64,000 bases of DNA from Xestospongia bergquistia (Eukaryota > Porifera > Demospongiae > Haplosclerida > Petrosiidae): positions 6,076,001 to 6,140,000 of the forward strand of contig OZ014416.1 of the NCBI GenBank assembly GCA_963965975.1, written 5' to 3'. Of this stretch, positions 49,906 to 61,649 are shown piece by piece. The translations under genes were made by a program, and so were the position numbers. Numbering within the stretch: position 1 is the first letter of the stretch; each line of letters opens with the position of its first letter. The notes beneath the pieces are model-generated. The model had not been told where the DNA came from. It did no database searches and saw only the letters and a list, made by a program, of their open reading frames with translations.

Positions 49906-50542
49906 TTGACTTAAAACAACTTATTGATCAATCTACTTATATCTAAAAACACTACATTAGATAACTACCCACTGCTGTTAGTAATATTATATAGACAATT
50001 ACTAATTGTTGTTTGATATAAAATTAATTGTTGATTATGAAATTTGTTTCTATCGATTGTATGTGGTCATACATTTAAAGTACTTGCACTTTTTTAAAAA
50101 AAAAATTTAATATATATAAGCAGCAAGAGGTATTAATAGTCTTGCATTGTACAAAAGATAAGGAGTTTGATACATAATGGACATCATCAGTATTCAAACT
50201 GGATTACTCATGAAGTAAATGTATACCTATGAGAAATAAAAACAGATTAATGAACTCATTATTTTGTTGAAACTACAGTTTATAATACAGAAATAACATG
50301 TATTGTATATCAAGAGAATGCAATATGCCAAATTATTGTCCCTTGAAAGGTTAGTGCTATATATTTCTCTTAGATGGGCTACAATGACACATATTGTGCT
50401 ATGTAATTTTTTAAGTGAATTCCTTGGCTTCTAAATTTCTGATATAATTAATAATTTATTTGTTATATACTTTAGTAAAAATATTAATAAAAAGCAGCAG
50501 CCATACATAACATTAAAAACAAATGATAGTAATTCTTCTAGA

Positions 50543-53500
50543 CTATCTAAGTTTAAGTACATTTACTAAAATCTTAAGTTAGAGTTGTACAATAATTAGA
50601 ACCTCTTACTTTCTAGTTGGTGTTTTATTTCCATACCAATGTCTTTTAACTGATTCTGCTTTAGAAAAAAATCACAGATGGATTTTAAAGACTCAATTCC
50701 CTTGTCAATAACCTGTTGTTCTAGCTCATCAACTACTTTGTCTGCTTTGTTATAATCATTAATATGTTGTAAATCTATCTTAAAATCGAGTGATATAAAA
50801 TTAGCAGAATAGAGCCGGTTAATAATGGGGAGGGGTTCAACTTCAATGGCTTCACAAATATCAACATAATATTTTCGAAAAATTTGGGATGGCTCAAAAT
50901 TACCTATACAATATAACAAGAAAAGGAAATGTAACTGAGTTGAAGAATAGTAAAAAATTGTCAAAGACAAGTAATGAATTAATGTATCTTAACATCACAT
51001 GGTATCAGTAATCAAATACAACTACTTATGTCAACATTTTACCTGGCTGTGTAGTATCACCAGTGTGAGTATCTATTTTGTTTTCATTTGATCGTTTATC
51101 AGTATAATGTTCCTAGGACAAGTGATGATATATGAGGTGTAAAGTATTTCAGGTCGACAATGTAAGTATTGTTGATGTAACAATTGTTTATGTTATTGCT
51201 AAGACTAGAGTTGAGGAATTATATATAATTGTGATTTGCAATCATTGTCACAAAGTGAAACTATCAATCTATCATTTTTAATTTAGGAATGCTTCTCAGA
51301 ACTAACTCAAAGAATGCTTCATTAATGTGGCTACACATATATAATGATTTGATTGCTCAGTTAAGTTAGTAACAGGCACCACTTGCTTAAGGCAAGAAAA
51401 TACTTTTTGTACTATTGGAGCAAATGACTGAGATATCTTTTCTTGTCTGTGACTACACCAAAAGCTCTTTTAACATTAAGCTAGTAAGCATCTGGACAAG
51501 AGACTCGTTTGAGGTAATGCAAATAGTTAGGATAGCTCCTGATTACTGAAAGAAACTATATTATTATTCACTGACATAATGAGTTATTGAGTAATTATTG
51601 AATAACTGCTATTGATCCTAATATATTATTAAATACTGGCTCTATAATTATATATAAGTTTTCAAGATATGCTTGTTAGCATTCTATAGCAAGGTACAGA
51701 GATAATTATATTTTTATCACCTTTTGATTATTAATATACTTAAAAGTTGCCTACAAGTAGTAGATTTTCTTCTTGTTGAATAATATTGAAATAAACAGTG
51801 TAGCATTAATACAAGGAAATACAATAGTTTTGTTTTAATAAAAACTGTGCCTATATAGTCTGGCAGATAATGTAATACTTCAATGTAAGATTAATACTAT
51901 GTCCTACACTCTAACCCTAAATCTTGGAACAAAACTATATTAATTTTGCATTAAAGTATGGCATTTTTCCTCCAGGACTCTAGCATTAAATTAAACATCA
52001 ACAAGATGATTAAGGATACCATTATAAGTAACAATACTAGTCACTTGCAATTCAAATAACCTAGTGTCATAAGATAATCATAATAAATTGTAACACAAGT
52101 ATGATAAAAGTCATTATAAAAATTAAAAAGAAATATAAGAGTTGCAGTATCAAAAAAATTACTTAAACAATGCAAAGATGTAGTAATTCTACATAACTAG
52201 TTCACTGATAAAATGATCATGATACTTTAACATATGAATTTGTCATGTCAGTTTCATACACTCTGTATATTAACAGGTTGTTCAATATGTTTACTGAGTT
52301 TTAGAAAACATGGATTTGCTAAAGATATCTATGTACAGACTTGTGATACACTGTAGTATAGGAAACACCATTAAATGAAATGCTTATATACTTAATGTAT
52401 TAGCACACATTACATATCTAATATATAGCCATATTATGGATAGAATTGAATTTAAATGGATCGATGATTATTTGTATAGTTCAAATCGGAGTCATTAGTC
52501 TTGACAACTAATGAACAAATATGAGGATCCTATTATGTGTGCATGTACATTATAGATATGTTTAGGTATCGTATTCATTACTACATAAGTAATGAATGGC
52601 ATGAAATAACAAATTGATATGTTAAAACAACACTACACTATATGCAGTGTAATCTTACTCATTTTTAATATAAACTAATGATAATCTAACTTTGTCACTC
52701 TAATAAATAGGGTAGCAATCCCTACATAAATAATTTATGTAGGGATTGCCACATTCCTACATTGTTTCAATAATTTTTGGCATTGCCATTTATACATATT
52801 CTTAAAATGATTTTTATCAAACTTGTTTCCATTTTTCTGTTGCTACTGTTTATTTCACATGTGATATGACAAATAATAGTATTAACTGGTCACTATTCAA
52901 GTATTAATGTGAGTACTAGGAACATATAGAGACAGGTCCGTACAATGATAGTAGATATGACCATTGTTTACATTTCAAATAGTATTTACCATGTGGTAAT
53001 GAGCATGGTCAGTTATAAATTAATAAATATTAGTGTGAATAAACATTAGAGATAATCGTATAAAATATCACTCAACTAAAAAGCTCCATTTTGTAAGAAA
53101 GTCTAACTTCATGAACAATTTGAGTTATATATGAAGAAGCTGTGTATATGTTAGTATAGGAGAAAAGAAGAGGAACAATTTTGTTTGATTAGATAGTTCT
53201 CATTTCTCCATTTAGAGACTGACTTACTAGATATATAAAGATCCAATAGATTGTAAAAACAAATAATGAGTAAGTGGGTGCTGAAAAAACATATGAGTCA
53301 ACTTTAACAGTTATTTGAATGTAACGTGTTGTAATAGATTGAATGTGGCAGTCATTTTTTTCTGTCCACATTTTGACATATTAAGTAGTACTATAATTAA
53401 TAATAATATGTAATATATTGATTGTACACTAACTTGTATAATATACTGTATTATTTAGCAATAAACTTACAATTTCATCGTGCTCTCTCTTTGAAAATTG

Positions 53501-54560
53501 AGCTCCCATTGCCAGGACAGGGTTGGTACTACTAATTTGATCTCTAAACATTAAATATCAATATAGTTATACTATAATATACATATATCAGTTATACTAT
53601 AATGTCTTATATGTATAACAGCATATAATACTAGGAATATGTGGATGCACAAGGTTTGTCTTGTCCAGTGATAGTTTAGATTTAATGAAAAATGTGACTT
53701 TTATCTCTTTTTTTAGTCTGTCCAGGATAAAGTAAGTTTTTGTAAGTATTTATAGAACCGTGGGTATGCAAAAGCACATGATCAGCTATGTTCACAGTAA
53801 AGATGTTTTCTAGATGTTTTCTAGATGTTTAGCAATGAAATAAACTTGAAAAAAGGAAAAAAACAGACATATTAAAAACAACTAATTAAAAGATGTCTAT
53901 AAGACGTCTAGAGCAGTGTGAAGATCAAATAAGATCAAAGACTAAGTTAGAAACAAGGTAAACAAAAATTATGCCAATAAAACAATTATCACATTTCTAA
54001 GTGTGACCGAACCATGTGTTGAAACTAATGTGCTAGATTAGTTCCCTTGTGCTAAGAATAAACTAAATGTTCTTTATTTATTGTCGTTGTAAAACCATAT
54101 ACAACATGATCATGACAACATCATGTGAAGCAAAATAATTTAAAATGAAACAAATAAATGGACTATCATTTTAAAAAATAACAGTTAATAATGCAAATTT
54201 CACACCATGAAAACAAATGGATATAGTATAAGTTTATACAGCCTTAACTCTACAAGATTTGTAACTGTTGTAAACATTGTATTGCTGCCAAAATTAGCTA
54301 AAAATATGCTAAGTTATACAGAGATGTATTTCCTCTCCTGCGTATCCACTCAGACGTTTATAGAAATAAAACATCGATCTCGTGTATGTAGTCAAAAAGT
54401 AAACACTGTAATACTGCAAGCATTAATATAATATAGGACTCATATTATCCACACACAGTACTACTGATTAACTTCTACTTTATATTACTTACCAAGGCGA
54501 TGTCACTGGTACACCGAGTCTCTTTCTTGCTGGGAGAGAACACCTACACGACCAAAAATA
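50543..54560 (-). CDS. CARD-only protein gene (141 residues predicted)
   Basis: Minus-strand exons: a non-coding first exon ending at 54493; 53543-53471 with ATG at 53509 (MGAQFSKREHDEI); 51112-51043; 50903-50610 (CARD); and 50565-50543 (stop TAG). All splice sites are GT-AG and all phases fit (0, 1, 1), giving 142 codons including the stop. The CARD exon matches the last domain of gene 2 (YYVDICEAIEVEPLPIINRL versus YYADMCDAIEVKPLSIVNRL), and its donor sits at the same place (CAACTAGAAA/gtaag). No stop or frameshift is seen. The 5' exons match those at 23.3-23.8 kb. By analogy with vertebrate CARD-only proteins it could compete with or bridge CARD partners such as gene 2; this is inference. 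Ankyrin or ROCO exons may have been lost between 53.4 and 51.2 kb. Confidence 0.65.
51655..51995. repeat. Dispersed duplication, copy 2
   Basis: Partner of 47215-47565, same orientation. It lies in the first coding intron of the CARD-only gene. Confidence 0.65.
52540..52870 (-). repeat. Inverted partner of the 24.6-25.4 kb intron repeats
   Basis: Reverse-complement match to the intron downstream of the start exon at 23.8 kb. A near-perfect palindrome (16-bp arms, 3-base centre) lies at 52715-52749: gcaatccctacataaa, taa, then its complement. Confidence 0.7.
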
Positions 54561-54641
54561 TTTCACACTTTGAAACCTTCAATAGCGTAATAAGGATCAA
54601 AACGTCCCTGTAAATTAACTATGGAATTCACAACATTAAGT

Positions 54642-55191
54642 ACGGAAGCCGAAGGCGGACATCCAGTAATTTCATATTCTACTTTGGAGGTTTCGATTTC
54701 TAATTACAAATTTCCAAAAAATATTCTAATTTTACGCACAAAGCCTAATTTCAGATTATTTGGACTAATGAGGTACTATAGTTGGTTTGCTGTAGCTATC
54801 CAGCCGTCATTGGAAGCACATGTTATCATCAGTGTCTAGGGATCTGTTGTTGAGGAATCGAGTCTGCAGTACCTACGGAAGCCGCAAACGAACATTGCAA
54901 TTTCTATTTCTTATTTCTTTTGCGAATGTTGAATATTCCATTGAAGGATAGAAAATAGAATTGGAATTGGAATATTTTTTGAAAACTTCAACGCAAAATA
55001 TGAAATTACGAAGTAGAATTGGATGTTTGCATTTGTCTTCTGTAATAATGTTCATAACCTTCCTGTGTAAAATTTGAAAATCCTTTTGAAAATTTCCATT
55101 TTTAAATAGAAAGTACAAAATAAAAATCAAGAACTGCATAGTATAATATGAAATTATGAAGCAGTACTGGATGTCCACCTTCGGCTTCCAT
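54642..55191. mobile_element. 550-bp foldback/MITE-like element
   Basis: Ends are inverted: ACGGAAGCCGAAGGCGGACA at 54642 and its counterpart ending at 55191 form 27-bp arms (through CATCCAGTA) with two mismatches. A further partial copy of the end word lies at 54874 (TACGGAAGCCG). No reading frame of note. The right end abuts the decayed Death-domain exon exactly where its homology to gene 1 stops, so the element either inserted there or marks the breakpoint. Confidence 0.6.
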
Positions 55192-55194
55192 AGC

Positions 55195-56340
55195 TTTTTG
55201 GATAGGTGGACTTCCTATTACTTCTAAAATGGTATTCCAAGTAACAGATTTAGTCATTCTCTCCTTCCAAAGTTATAGTATTTGGAAAGTTTGACATCAT
55301 CATGCTGGTCAGAACTATTCAAAGAGTCAAAGTCTCAACTTTAGATTCCAAGGCGAACATCAATAGCGTACCACCTGTTATTAATCTTAGACATTAGCTT
55401 TAGGAGGTCACTATACTCGGGAGCTTTTTCTAATGAATTAAAAATGATCAAAAAGAAAAGCATAAGAACATAACAGAGTCTATATGAATGCATTTAGTCT
55501 ATCATAAGATTCAATTAAATTGATTATCTGTCCTCACATATAAAGATGTATAGGCTCATATAATAAAGATGTGTATTAGGTTTAATATAGTACTGTAACA
55601 TACCAAAGAGTTTTGCCCAGTAAAAAAGCTACAGTCATTGAGAGAACTGGAAATATCACCTCAGAATAGGTACTAACTTTGGATGTATTATAAGGTGACA
55701 TTATACTGCTGGGAGCAAGTTCTTGAATGTGTTTAAGAAATCCATTTGGAATGACAACGTTGGCTTTACTATTGGAGAATAAGACATGGATGACTAATAG
55801 TGCAAGGGAGATGTATGGCTCATGTGGACAAATGTGTTTGACATTGCCTTGAACTCCATTATGGTCAAGGATTTCTTCATTACCTATTATTCCTTGAGCC
55901 ACAGCACTTAATGGATAGAGTTTATGGACAAACTGCTTTTGAAAAGAAAAAAAACAGTTTAATAACAGAGGAAAATATTTTTTGACTTTCAAACCATTTA
56001 CATTCGAAACAAATACAGTGACACATCTATTATCATCTACATCATTGCTTAGTTTCCAATACCATTCTTTCAGATTGTACAATAATGATTCAACTGCTCT
56101 ATATAAGACTCTGCATGCGTTTAATTCATCAGCTATAGGGTTACAAATAGGACAATAATCATAATATGCTAATCAAAGCCAAAAAATGTGAAGAAAGCGA
56201 ACAGAGAGGAATTGAAATGGACTAGGACAACACAAGCACCAACCAAATTCACTTTTAAAAGTGCTGGAAAGGAAAGAATGTCAACATTAGAAACGTGATA
56301 TGACGAAGAGAGGTTGGTAATAATAGCATTAAGTGTCTCT
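55195..56340 (-). pseudogene. Decayed ROCO-Death copy on the minus strand
   Basis: From about 56330 the minus strand reads the C-terminal ROCO region in several frames: FPALLKSEFGWCL near 56250, then the long open stretch 56082-55604 (NLKEWYWKLSNDVDDNRCVT, AQGIIGNEEIL, HEPYISLALLVIHVLFS). It ends FFTGQNSL in another frame before a GTATGT donor at 55603, matching the first 43 bases of the window. A Death-domain exon remnant at about 55432-55195 matches gene 1 exon 402-671 (SDLLKLMSKINNRWYAI, VTWNTILEVI) but has stops and frameshifts and is cut off at the foldback element. This is the closest relative of gene 1 in the window, inverted. Confidence 0.78.
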
Positions 56341-56509
56341 GAATTGATAACATGACAAAATTCCGTGCTTTAATTTTAAAAAATTAATAAGCATATTTGT
56401 TTCATATTTTGGAAAGAGCTCTCGTTAATATGACCTATAACTCACATTAACTATATAAGTAACTTATAAAAGTATTAACTTGTAGTTTATATTGCTTACC
56501 AACTAAGTC

Positions 56510-56565
56510 ACTTCTCCTCACTTTCGGAGAGAGCATCTATCACGCAATGTTAAAGATGTCAGTGA
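56510..56565 (-). other. Possible non-coding first exon
   Basis: The minus strand reads GATGCTCTCTCCGAAAGTGA up to a GTAAGC donor near 56503. It resembles the start of the non-coding first exons at 54.5 and 23.3 kb. No matching coding exon follows before the decayed ROCO copy, so the evidence is weak. Confidence 0.3.
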
Positions 56566-56849
56566 CGAGTGGGCGGGGCTCAAATTATCTCCAATTACTA
56601 GGCTAAGTCAATTTTCTCATTAAGAAGTGAATATATTGACTTATGTATTAGTCTGGTAAACAGACTTTTCAACTCCACTTTTATTTTGGGATGACTTCAA
56701 CTCTGTAGTTGAAAACAGTAACATTGCCTCATCTTTTAAGACCAATTAATGGTTATTATGTGTCCCTATTCTCTAAATCCCAATGATACTAGTCTGATAC
56801 CTACACTAGACTTGACTACAAATGGAGATTCATTGAAGATAATTGAATG

Positions 56850-57310
56850 TTGATATCAAGAGCCATCAGAATCACAGCCAATTAATGAACAAAATCTAGT
56901 TCCAAAACCATATATTAATGTACCAGGCAGAGGTTTTATATCAACAACATAGGTATCTGAAATACGATTAGAGTTTTTTGTTTTTCAAGAGTCACTGATG
57001 ATAGCAGAAAATGTGTTTAGTCTAAAGGAAATAAAGATTACAAACGTGAACACAAGAAAAATCAAGAACAATCAAAAACAAAGGCCAATAGTCATTATAT
57101 ATACCTCCATTCTCAGTCCATTGTACTGGTATGATGAGTCCATTTGTGTCTAATCATCCCAGTCTCATATCTATACTAAATTCAGCAACCTATGATTTTA
57201 TGTCAATACTACATCATTATGTAGGATATAATGAAGAAGACATTATGTAATTTAATGTAATGTAAAGTGTATACCCATTTATCCATTAAGCCATCAATAT
57301 ATGGATCTAT
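56850..57310. repeat. Dispersed duplication with a coding-like core, copy 2
   Basis: Partner of 49430-49905. The frame is more damaged here. Confidence 0.7.
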
Positions 57311-59598
57311 AAATCTATAATGCAATATATGGACTATGCATCAATTCTTTCTCTACTAATATCACTTACACAGTATGCCATGCATATTATTGTACATGTT
57401 AGTTTTAATATCTCTAACAAGTCAGTAAACATGGAAAAACAGGTGTATTGATTTTGTTTTTAACCATTTACAAAGTACCAACCTAACTTGGATACACTTA
57501 CTTGTAAGCCACTGGTGAACAATATAACTAGAAACTGTCTTCCCTTGAAAATCTTTACTTCCATTGGAGACGCACTGTCACTTGCAAACAATATACAACA
57601 TCAAAGTGAACATTGGCCATTTGTTGCTTCATGATGGGCAAATGTGAGCATTAAGAGCAAAGCAGACATGGCTAGTTCAAAGCATCAACTACATAGAAAT
57701 GCTCAAACAAGGACACCTCACAATGCTTTAAAGCTGTAACTGCTAAATGATAGTTGCAGATTCATGGCTACAAATTAAAGCAAGTTAGAGAAATTAGTTT
57801 TATAAAAGTCCTCTTTTCAGTGAAAGTTCATTGATGAGGTGGGTAATTTATTAGTAAACAGTATCATTGACACTGTTTATTTGTTGTCAAGAGAAATATG
57901 TGTGTTGTGTTCATGCATGTATAGAATATGAGGTTATCAAGATCGAACAAGTCCTGAATTAGTTGTTAAATGACATCAATCACACTTGCTTCAGTTTGTG
58001 CGTGTGAAATAAATATAGAATCCTTTCACTGTGAGGTGACCTCTAGATCTTTTGTTAACTTTTGTTATAGTACAATGAACGTAAACTTGTATAACTGGTT
58101 TAAATTGTTTACTGTTGACTTACTTGTCAGTGTAAATTCCTGCATGCAACATGTAATCATAAAAAGCTGTTTTTTCACTGAATGTGACTGTATATCTGTC
58201 CATCTGATGTTTAAAAGGAGTAATTTAATTGCCGCTCAACTACAGTTTTGTCTTCAAATAATAAACAGTTTATATTGATACATGTAGTGTTAATGAGACT
58301 TGAACAAGTTGATAAAAGAGTAGTCAGAAGGAACAATTACAGATTTAGTAAAACAGGGTCATCTCTCAGGTCACTGTGGTAAATACTGATATTAACTAAT
58401 CTATAGAGCTTACTAATGTTAGATGTCCTAGGTCACTGTAGTAAGTACTGATAGAGTGTTTATTACTTATTGTTATATACAGGTATTAAGGCACTGACAG
58501 AAGATGAAATAAGTGTACTTTCAAATGAAGAATGAGATATTTGTTGGTTCATGTATTGTTGGTACATTCCTCAATATGGCTCAAAAAACATGTAATCTTG
58601 ACCATATTTTAAAAAGAGAAATTGGAAATATTCCACTTAACAATATACATAAATCTAAGTATAATTGATATAGCATGTACTAGTAATAATAATAGTATGT
58701 ACTGTTAACAAAGAACAGCTTCCAATTAAAGTCCAATTTTTTATTAACTTTATGACAGACAAACCAGAACTAACAGACAGTAAATTTTAATATATACCTA
58801 AATAGTCTATATTGTTCCTTTTCTTCCACAGTAGTGCTCTATCTATGTACTTTACATCCTATATCAAGACAAGTATGCTGATGGAAGTGTTATGGCTAAT
58901 AAGCCATGTGTGTTTGTTATATCAACTTGTATGATCAGTCCATGGGAATACCAGAGTGAAAATTTCTATTAGCTATGTCTGTGGGCACTGGTATATGGTC
59001 ATGAGCTGGGCAATAGTTCCTTCTTTAATTAACTTTCTAACACCACAAGGATCTTCCTCTCTAATGTTGTATTTCAGTGTTCATAACTTGTACTATATAA
59101 ACCTGACATTATCTTTGGTACCATAAAACAGAAAATATTTTCATTCTTAGCCCTATTAATAGTGTACTGTAATATTGGGACATTCTGTTATGACACAGTA
59201 TAGGGCAACAATACTTTGCGAACAATACTGTAAACTATAATGTAAACTCAAGTTTACATGATAGTTTACAATGCTTGACACTTGGCATTTCTACATCTGT
59301 AGACTACAGTAGATGAACTGATTTGGACAAAGCATGTACAAAGCAGTGTACACTTGACATTAACTTCTTTGTAAACTCTATGTACATTAGATAAAGGTCA
59401 TCAGGATAGTGTCAATAATCAATTAAGATGCAATGCTGAGTTCTATACAGTTTTACACCAAATTTGAGCCTCAAGCACAACAGTATAAGAGATGAAAATA
59501 AACAGCTATGATATATCAAGTAACCTACAAGTGTATCATAATTATGATTGTGTAGCTACAAAGGAAAAACGTTTTAGTGAGTATAGAAGATACATACA

Positions 59599-59678
<80 letters not shown>

Positions 59679-60830
59679 AGTAACGAGTGCCAATAGATGA
59701 TAGATATTGTAATTTTCATAAATGATCACATAAGAGGTTACATTTGTACAATAACCTGTAAACATTATAAAAAGTATGAATCTAGTAATATACCTTAATT
59801 GATTTCAGAGATATATGTAGTTCACACAAACAGCTACATTAAGATGTAATGACTACCATAAATATAAATTACATGTACCTTAATGAGTGGGAGTTACACT
59901 TCTGGCAATCTAAGAGTACAAAGTGATGATTATATAATAATTATTATGTTCACCAGTATCAGTTTTATTACCCATTTTGGTGTATCATTAGGTGGAACAG
60001 TAGTAGAAGGTGATCATTCCTTTCTGATCTTCTTTGCAACTAATGCACTAGCAGGACACTTAGCTTGCTTGTTACTGAATCAATCATCTAGAATTTTCAT
60101 AAACTCATTAAGTTATACAACAACATAATAACAGTGTACCAGTGTACATAACTGATTCTTAATACTTATTATCAGAACACTACAATAATTTGTGTTCAAT
60201 TATTCCATTAAGGTTTTCAAGATTATCTGATTCTTCAGTTATGTATAACAAGTTCCATTTCAGTTGTTACTGATCCTCATCTCTAGAATCTGTGTAAAAA
60301 AATTAATTATACGGTAGCACACAATCTCAGCTTTTAGCATAATATTCTAAAGTTAATTCATAATTATTACAAATACACGTTCATGTCATGATTTGTATTT
60401 CTCTGTTTTGATTGATTCTCCACAAAACCTCCCTTGCAAGACTGATGCTCAAGGAAAGCACAGCGCAGATTTTCATAACAACGTCTTACTGCCTGCCACT
60501 AAAAACATGTTGAAAATGCTCAGATAGTTACTTCAGCTAGTCTTACCTTTATTTCTTTTTATGAAAATTTGCAGCTTGGTTGACTTTGAATTTGTTCAGT
60601 AATAGAGACTTAAATAGTTTTGGTGTAATCAGATGAAAATCAAGGAATACAACTTATAACAATAATTATTATTTCAATTACCTACCCTTCTGATTCCTTA
60701 AATTGATTTTCTAATTTTTTTATGGATGGAATACACTTTGTTCTGAAAAAAGTGCTTTTTAACAACTCTACACAGCAATTAAGTAAACCTACAGATAATG
60801 TACAAGTTACTACTCATTTTCTTTTTCAAT
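57310..60830. other. Gene-free stretch
   Basis: No domain-bearing frame recognised. Short open frames at 57970-58278 and 59883-60128 have no recognisable content. A 20-nt inverted repeat (ATGTAAACT, CA, AGTTTACAT) occurs near 59250, and the word GTTTACAT recurs between 59220 and 59400 and again at 61400-61640. The 59591-59678 segment is a long TA/AT microsatellite. Confidence 0.45.
59591..59678. repeat. TA microsatellite
   Basis: TACA then pure TA repeats for nearly 90 bases. Confidence 0.9.
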
Positions 60831-60836
60831 CACTGC

Positions 60837-61266
60837 TGATTATGATGACAGTTTGTCAATTTGTGACTGCAAAGTTGTCAGTTTATCTTCTAGTTGATTT
60901 TGTCTTAGTTCAAAAGCTTTTGACCCTTAACAACCTGCTGTAGCATCACTTGTTGTTGTTGTAAGATTGCTACAATATCACTATTGTCCAGAATTGATGG
61001 CATTGAATCATTAGTAACAAATTGAGTGTATGTTCTCAGTACTAGTGGAATGTCTTCAAAATTAAAACTATCATCATCACAATTTAAATCTTCATTACTA
61101 GAACCTCTTCTCCACTATAATCCTCTGCTATGGCTCCTAGTTTCATTCCTGGGCTATATACTTGTACCTGGTTTACTTGTCCAGCTGGCGGACCGTTGAA
61201 CATCAATTGACAAAGTTGTAAAACTCGAGATCGCTTGACAGAAGAACATCTCTTGATTGCTGCCAT
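60837..61266 (-). pseudogene. Frameshifted unknown coiled-coil reading frame
   Basis: Starting at an ATG at 61266 the minus strand reads MAAIKRCSSVKRSRVLQLC and GPPAGQVNQVQVYSPGMKL. After one frame change near 61110 it reads SSNEDLNCDDDSFNFEDIPL and AILQQQQVMLQQVVK. After another near 60930 it reads FELRQNQLEDKLTTLQSQID and stops. Joined like this it would be an acidic protein with a Gln/Leu-rich coiled-coil end. The two frame changes suggest a pseudogene or missed introns. I do not recognise the family; a mobile-element accessory protein is one possibility. Confidence 0.4.
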
Positions 61267-61649
61267 TTCTATAAACAGGATCAGTATAGTACGAAGAGTG
61301 TTTTGGACCACTATGAGATCTATACGAGCTACAGCCATCCTTGCCTAGTTAAGTAGGTGGGACAACAAGTTTAATTCAGTACAGTAATTAAATGTAAATA
61401 AGTTGTAAACCTCACATGGATGCCTTTTGTAAACGATGAATGCCTGGTAAATTCATGTAATTAAATACATTGTACATATGAAGTTTACACATTTTGTATA
61501 CTAATGGATCAAGCTGTGTCAGTACACTACATGTAAACTAAATGTAAACCTCAAGTATTGTATGTGGTCAATTATTGATGGTAAATCTATGTTAATGTAA
61601 TGTAAATTTGAAGTTTACATATTTTGTACACTGTTGTTTACTACTGCAT

